This document shows, piece after piece, positions 60,778 to 64,000 of a stretch of 64,000 nt of DNA (position 1 is its first letter; each line of letters starts with the position of its first letter). Source of the stretch: Streptomyces sp. SDr-06 (GTDB lineage: Bacteria > Actinomycetota > Actinomycetes > Streptomycetales > Streptomycetaceae); assembly GCF_003324565.1 (NCBI RefSeq), contig NZ_QOLA01000004.1, forward strand, positions 409,733 through 473,732. The letters are read 5' to 3'. The notes beneath the pieces are model-generated. The model saw nothing but the letters and a program-made list of their open reading frames with translations, did not search any database and was not told where the DNA came from. A program made the position numbers and the translations under genes.

Positions 60778-63335
60778 ACCGCCTGGAGGTCCATGCCGAG
60801 TCGGGCCACCGCCTCGGCGCGGCCAACCCGCACCGGGAAGGCCCCACGGACCTGCGCCTGGTCGGCCCGGCGCTGGGCGCCTGGGGCGGTACGGCACTTG
60901 CGGTGAACTGGTCCGGGAGCGTGGCGAGTTGGAGCGCTGTGGTGTGCCTGGTCGTGGCGGCGGCGCTGGTCGCTCCAGTCGTCCGGCGGGCCCTGCGGCA
61001 CAGGAGCGCGCCGCCTCAGGGCCCCGTCGTGGAAGGGGAACCGGAAGCGGAAGGGGAAGGGCTCGGAGCGGGCGGGGGCGATGGTGATGCGGAGGCGATG
61101 GGGGCCGCCCGGGTCGGTGGACTGTGGAGGTATCGAGGCGCTGTCGCGGGCGTGCTGGTCTGTGCGGCGGCCGGGATCGTTGCCGGGGGACTGCATGCCG
61201 CCGAGGTCAGACGAGGGCCACTGCCGGGCCTGGCACGGGAGTTCGGGCAGGCCACCGTGGAGCTGGTGGTCCGCGCCGACCCGCGCCCCACCCGGTCGGC
61301 GGGCTGGGGTGGCGCCTCGGTCGTCGTCGACGCCGAGGTGGCGCGCGTGCTCGGGCCGGATGGCCGGGTCGAGCAGGTCAGTACGCCGGTCCTGGTGATC
61401 GCACCCGCGAACTGGCAGGAACTGCTGCCCTCCACCCGGGTACGGGTGACCGCGCGGCTCATGCCGGGCGACGGAAGGATCGCCGCCGTACTGAAGGCGC
61501 CGAACGGGCCGCCTCGCGTCATTGGGCCGCCAACTCGCCTGCAACGTCTGGCCGGTGGGCTGCGGGACGGGCTGCGCAGGGCGAGCGAAGGGCTGGCGCC
61601 GGACGCGCGGGCGCTGCTGCCGGGTCTGGTCGTCGGCGACACGTCCCGCGTGACTCCCGAACTGCGCGCCGCCTTCCGGGCGACGGACCTCACGCATCTG
61701 ATGGCGGTGTCCGGAAGCAACCTCGCGATCATCCTCGCCCTGCTGATCGGACCGCCGGGCCGGGCCCTGCTGGCCGAGCGGGGCGGTCTCGCGCCGAGGC
61801 TCGGGATCTCCCTGCGGGTCACCGCGGTACTGGGCGGGGCGCTCACGCTCGCCTTCGTCGTGGTGTGCCGACCGGAACCCAGTGTGCTGCGAGCCGCCGC
61901 CTGCGGCCTGGTCACGCTGCTGGCCATCGGCACCGGCCGGCGCAGATCGCTGATCCCGGCGCTGGCGGCCGCCGTACTGCTCCTGGTCCTGTACGCGCCC
62001 GAACTGGCCCGGAGCTACGGCTTTCTGCTCTCGGTGCTCGCCACCGGGGCGCTGCTCACGATCGCGCCGGGCTGGGGCGCGGCACTGAGACGGCGGGGTG
62101 TGCCGCCCCGGCTCGCCGAGGTGCTGGCGGCGGCCGCGGCGGCGCAGGCGGTGTGCGCGCCGGTGGTCGCGGTGTTCGCGGCGCGGGTCAGCCTGGTGGC
62201 CGTGCCCTGCAATCTGCTGGCCGAGCCCGCGGCGGCGCTGGCGACGGTCGGGGGTTTCGCCGCGCTGGCCGTCGCGCCCGTCGCGATGCCGGTAGCCGCA
62301 CTGCTGGCCCGGTGCGCGGGCTGGCCCGCCGGCTGGATCGCATGGGTGGCCCGCACCGGAGCGGGCCTGCCCGGGGCGGAGTCGGGATGGCCGGGCGGCT
62401 GGCGTGGAGGAGCGCTGCTCGCCGTCGCCACCGTGATGGCCGTGCTCGTGGTGAGGAGGCTGCCCCGTTCCCCCTGGCCGGCCGCCGCGCTGGGGCTCCT
62501 GCTGTTCCTCGCGGTGGTGCGGCCCGCCCCGCTGACCCGGGTCGTCACCGGTTGGCCGCCGCCGGGGTGGTCGTACGCCATGTGCGACGTGGGGCAGGGC
62601 GACGCCACGGTGCTGGCCGCCGGGGCGGGGACGGCGGTGGTCATCGATGCCGGGCCCGAGCCCCTGCCCGTCGACCGCTGCCTGCACGAACTCGGAGTGA
62701 ACCGCATCCCGTTGCTGCTGCTCACCCACTTCCACGCCGACCACGTGGGCGGTCTCGCCGGTGTGCTGCGGGGGCGGTCGGTCGGCGTGATCGAGACGAC
62801 GGGGTTCGCCGAACCGCCCGACCAGGCCGCGTTCGTCCGGCGTACCGCGGCCGCCGAAGGGGTCCCGGTGGTGGGAGCCGGGTACGGCGAACGGAGGGCG
62901 CTCGGCGGGCTGTCGTGGGAGGTGCTGTGGCCACCGACGACGCCCGGAGCGGTGCCGGACGGGCCGAACGACGCGAGCGTCACCCTGCTCGTCCGCACCG
63001 CCGAGGGGCTGACCCTGCTGCTGCCCGGCGACCTCGAACCAACCGCACAGCGCGGCCTGTTGAGACAGCACCCCGGGCTCGCTCGGGTGGACGTCCTCAA
63101 GGTCGCCCACCACGGTTCGGCGCACCAGGACCCGGCGCTGCTCAGAGCCGTACGCCCGAGGCTGGCCCTGATCTCGGTCGGCCGGGGCAACCGGTACGGG
63201 CATCCCGCTCCCGGCACCGTCGCCGTACTGCGCGCGTGGGGCGCGGCGGTGCTGCGCACGGACACGGACGGGGCCATCGCGGTGACCGGCGCGGGCGGCG
63301 CCCTGCGGGCGGTGCCCCGGGGGCGCGACCCGTGA
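60774..63335 (+). CDS. comEC: ComEC/Rec2 DNA channel protein
   Basis: 853 residues. Two or three N-terminal helices and an OB-like domain (VELVVRADPRPTR...VRVTARLMPG) precede the Competence channel domain with TDLTHLMAVSGSNLAIILALL and about eight helices. The C-terminal metallo-beta-lactamase domain has CDVGQGDATVLAAG, LLTHFHADHVGG, LLPGDLEPTAQRGLL and LKVAHHGSAHQDPALL. The metal ligands HxHxDH and the later His are intact, so the nuclease-like domain should be active. GTG 60774 overlaps the comEA stop by four bases. A convergent gene begins 28 bp after its stop. Confidence 0.95.
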   Translation: MNRLEVHAESGHRLGAANPHREGPTDLRLVGPALGAWGGTALAVNWSGSVASWSAVVCLVVAAALVAPVVRRALRHRSAPPQGPVVEGEPEAEGEGLGAGGGDGDAEAMGAARVGGLWRYRGAVAGVLVCAAAGIVAGGLHAAEVRRGPLPGLAREFGQATVELVVRADPRPTRSAGWGGASVVVDAEVARVLGPDGRVEQVSTPVLVIAPANWQELLPSTRVRVTARLMPGDGRIAAVLKAPNGPPRVIGPPTRLQRLAGGLRDGLRRASEGLAPDARALLPGLVVGDTSRVTPELRAAFRATDLTHLMAVSGSNLAIILALLIGPPGRALLAERGGLAPRLGISLRVTAVLGGALTLAFVVVCRPEPSVLRAAACGLVTLLAIGTGRRRSLIPALAAAVLLLVLYAPELARSYGFLLSVLATGALLTIAPGWGAALRRRGVPPRLAEVLAAAAAAQAVCAPVVAVFAARVSLVAVPCNLLAEPAAALATVGGFAALAVAPVAMPVAALLARCAGWPAGWIAWVARTGAGLPGAESGWPGGWRGGALLAVATVMAVLVVRRLPRSPWPAAALGLLLFLAVVRPAPLTRVVTGWPPPGWSYAMCDVGQGDATVLAAGAGTAVVIDAGPEPLPVDRCLHELGVNRIPLLLLTHFHADHVGGLAGVLRGRSVGVIETTGFAEPPDQAAFVRRTAAAEGVPVVGAGYGERRALGGLSWEVLWPPTTPGAVPDGPNDASVTLLVRTAEGLTLLLPGDLEPTAQRGLLRQHPGLARVDVLKVAHHGSAHQDPALLRAVRPRLALISVGRGNRYGHPAPGTVAVLRAWGAAVLRTDTDGAIAVTGAGGALRAVPRGRDP

Positions 63336-63363
63336 CGGGCGGCACGTGTCCTGGCCCGGGGGG

Positions 63364-63825
63364 TCAGACAAGCCAGGCTCCCTCCAGCATCAGGTCGCGG
63401 TCGGCGATCTCGTTGGCCTCGCGCCAGGCCTGGATGCGCCGGGGGACGATCCGGAAGTAGGTGTACGCGGGGCCGCTGTCGCGCGGGTCCCAGACGACCT
63501 TGGCGGCGAACGCGTCAGCCGAGGCCGCGGGGAGTTCGGCGGTCGGGATGACGGTGGCGGTGCCCGTGATGTGCACGACGTCCCGGGTGGGGCCGAGCGT
63601 GACTTGGACCGGGCGGTCGCCGGACCGCAGGTTGCGCAGGGTGGGATTGGTCAGGCGAGTGCACATCAGGAGTGTCCCGCCCTCCCAGACGAAGGAGAGC
63701 GGCATGAGATGGGGTTCACCGGAGGGGGAGGCGGTCGCGACCCAGGCGTCCTCGTCCTTTTCGAGGCGGGCGAGGACGTCCTGCTTGCGCTGTTCGCGGC
63801 TGCGCGCCGGCTCGTGTGTCGTCAT
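63364..63825 (-). CDS. Pyridoxamine-phosphate-oxidase-fold flavin/F420 protein
   Basis: A 153-residue split beta-barrel protein: DVLARLEKDEDAWVATASPSGEPHLMPLSFVWEGGTLLMCTRLTNPTLRNLRSGDRPVQVTLGP is the usual cofactor-binding half, and IVPRRIQAWREANEIADRDLM the C-terminal half. In Actinobacteria such proteins commonly use F420 or FMN; the substrate cannot be read. A TAGCGT box lies 8 nt before the ATG at 63825 on the minus strand. Confidence 0.85.
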   Translation of the reverse strand: MTTHEPARSREQRKQDVLARLEKDEDAWVATASPSGEPHLMPLSFVWEGGTLLMCTRLTNPTLRNLRSGDRPVQVTLGPTRDVVHITGTATVIPTAELPAASADAFAAKVVWDPRDSGPAYTYFRIVPRRIQAWREANEIADRDLMLEGAWLV

Positions 63826-63898
63826 GTCCCGTTACGCTAGCGGCGGTTGGGGGCCGTGTGCCTCGGGCGCCGGACCTAGACGAATGAGTCCGATGTGT

Positions 63899-64000
63899 TC
63901 AGTGATCGAATGCGATGAGCGACCGGAGAGTCGGGGCGCCAGTCTTGTGGTTTCGCCAGATCGCGGCGGCCATCGCGAGGACACGTTGGGCGACACGGAC
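63899..64000 (-). mobile_element. C-terminal end of a transposase gene, cut by the window edge
   Basis: The minus strand from 64000 reads VRVAQRVLAMAAAIWRNHKT and continues GAPTLRSLIAFDH to TGA 63899-63901. The AAAIWxN...G.P..RSLIA(F/Y)DH ending is one I associate with streptomycete IS982/IS5-type transposases; which of the two is not certain. About 70 bp separate it from the PPOX gene, and the element's terminal repeat should lie there. Confidence 0.7.

Overview
The window is a 64-kb piece of a Streptomyces chromosome, or of a very close relative. The evidence is the very high GC content with GC-rich third codon positions, the gene order ndk - mreB - mreC - mreD - pbp2 - rodA(sfr) ... rne - rplU - rpmA - obg ... 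proB - proA ... nadD - LCP - rsfS ... leuS ... comEA - comEC, the many GTG starts, leaderless-type promoters, U-poor hairpin terminators, and dispersed intergenic repeats that I recognise from streptomycetes. It is ordinary core chromosome except for the last ~100 bases, where the window enters the 3' end of a transposase gene.

Layout. 1-2.3 kb: a DesK/NarL-class sensor kinase facing a second, Mbl-like MreB paralogue. 2.4-4.7 kb: folC, a DUF4233 membrane protein and ndk. 5.0-11.4 kb: the elongation/spore-wall cluster mreB, mreC, mreD, pbp2, rodA, with a strong hairpin separating mreB from mreC. 11.5-16.9 kb: a CYTH-CHAD protein, then a B12-type radical SAM protein and its DUF2344 partner, with a repetitive hydrophobic protein between them whose frame carries an internal TGA. 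17-23.6 kb: a very large RNase E/G with disordered repetitive arms, then rplU-rpmA-obg. 23.8-38.5 kb: nine genes for a surface glycopolymer (GT2, galE, a DUF6056-type membrane protein, GT4, a GT2-TagF fusion, YfhO, GtrB/GtrA and a secreted PIG-L deacetylase). 38.8-44 kb: proB, a small conserved protein, proA, and two single-pass proteins that share an N-terminal SVVFDE-x-FVRAA motif. 44-49.4 kb: an M48 protease, two mini-membrane proteins, nadD, an LCP-family protein, rsfS and a phosphoglycerate mutase-like gene that can only start at CTG. 49.4-51.5 kb: two identical tRNA-Ala(GGC) genes around two zinc-ribbon mini-proteins and a GT87 mannosyltransferase. 51.6-54.3 kb: a NuoF-like flavoprotein/ferredoxin with a diheme membrane partner. 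54.5-57.6 kb: leuS behind a complete leucine attenuator. 57.7-63.8 kb: a coiled-coil membrane protein, DegV, comEA-comEC and a PPOX-fold flavoprotein.

How the parts fit. Much of the window can be read as one cell-envelope neighbourhood: MreBCD-PBP2-RodA build lateral or spore peptidoglycan, the 23.8-38.5 kb cluster makes a glycerol-phosphate/sugar polymer, and the LCP protein probably attaches such a polymer to peptidoglycan. From memory, S. coelicolor genes in this neighbourhood (SCO2578, SCO2584, SCO2590) were found as MreB partners in the spore-wall synthesizing complex; the paired SVVFDE proteins and the TagF-like protein are positional candidates for such partners.

Most interesting signals: the in-frame TGA and continued coding at 15,742-15,945; two genes apparently using CTG starts; the leuS attenuator with its leaderless peptide MRAVRLLLSEPR; the paired SVVFDE proteins; a run of promoters whose -10 box lies exactly 6-7 nt from the start codon; the divergent NuoF/heme-b module; and an MreB paralogue 2.7 kb from mreB. 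No CRISPR array, prophage or biosynthetic gene cluster is visible.
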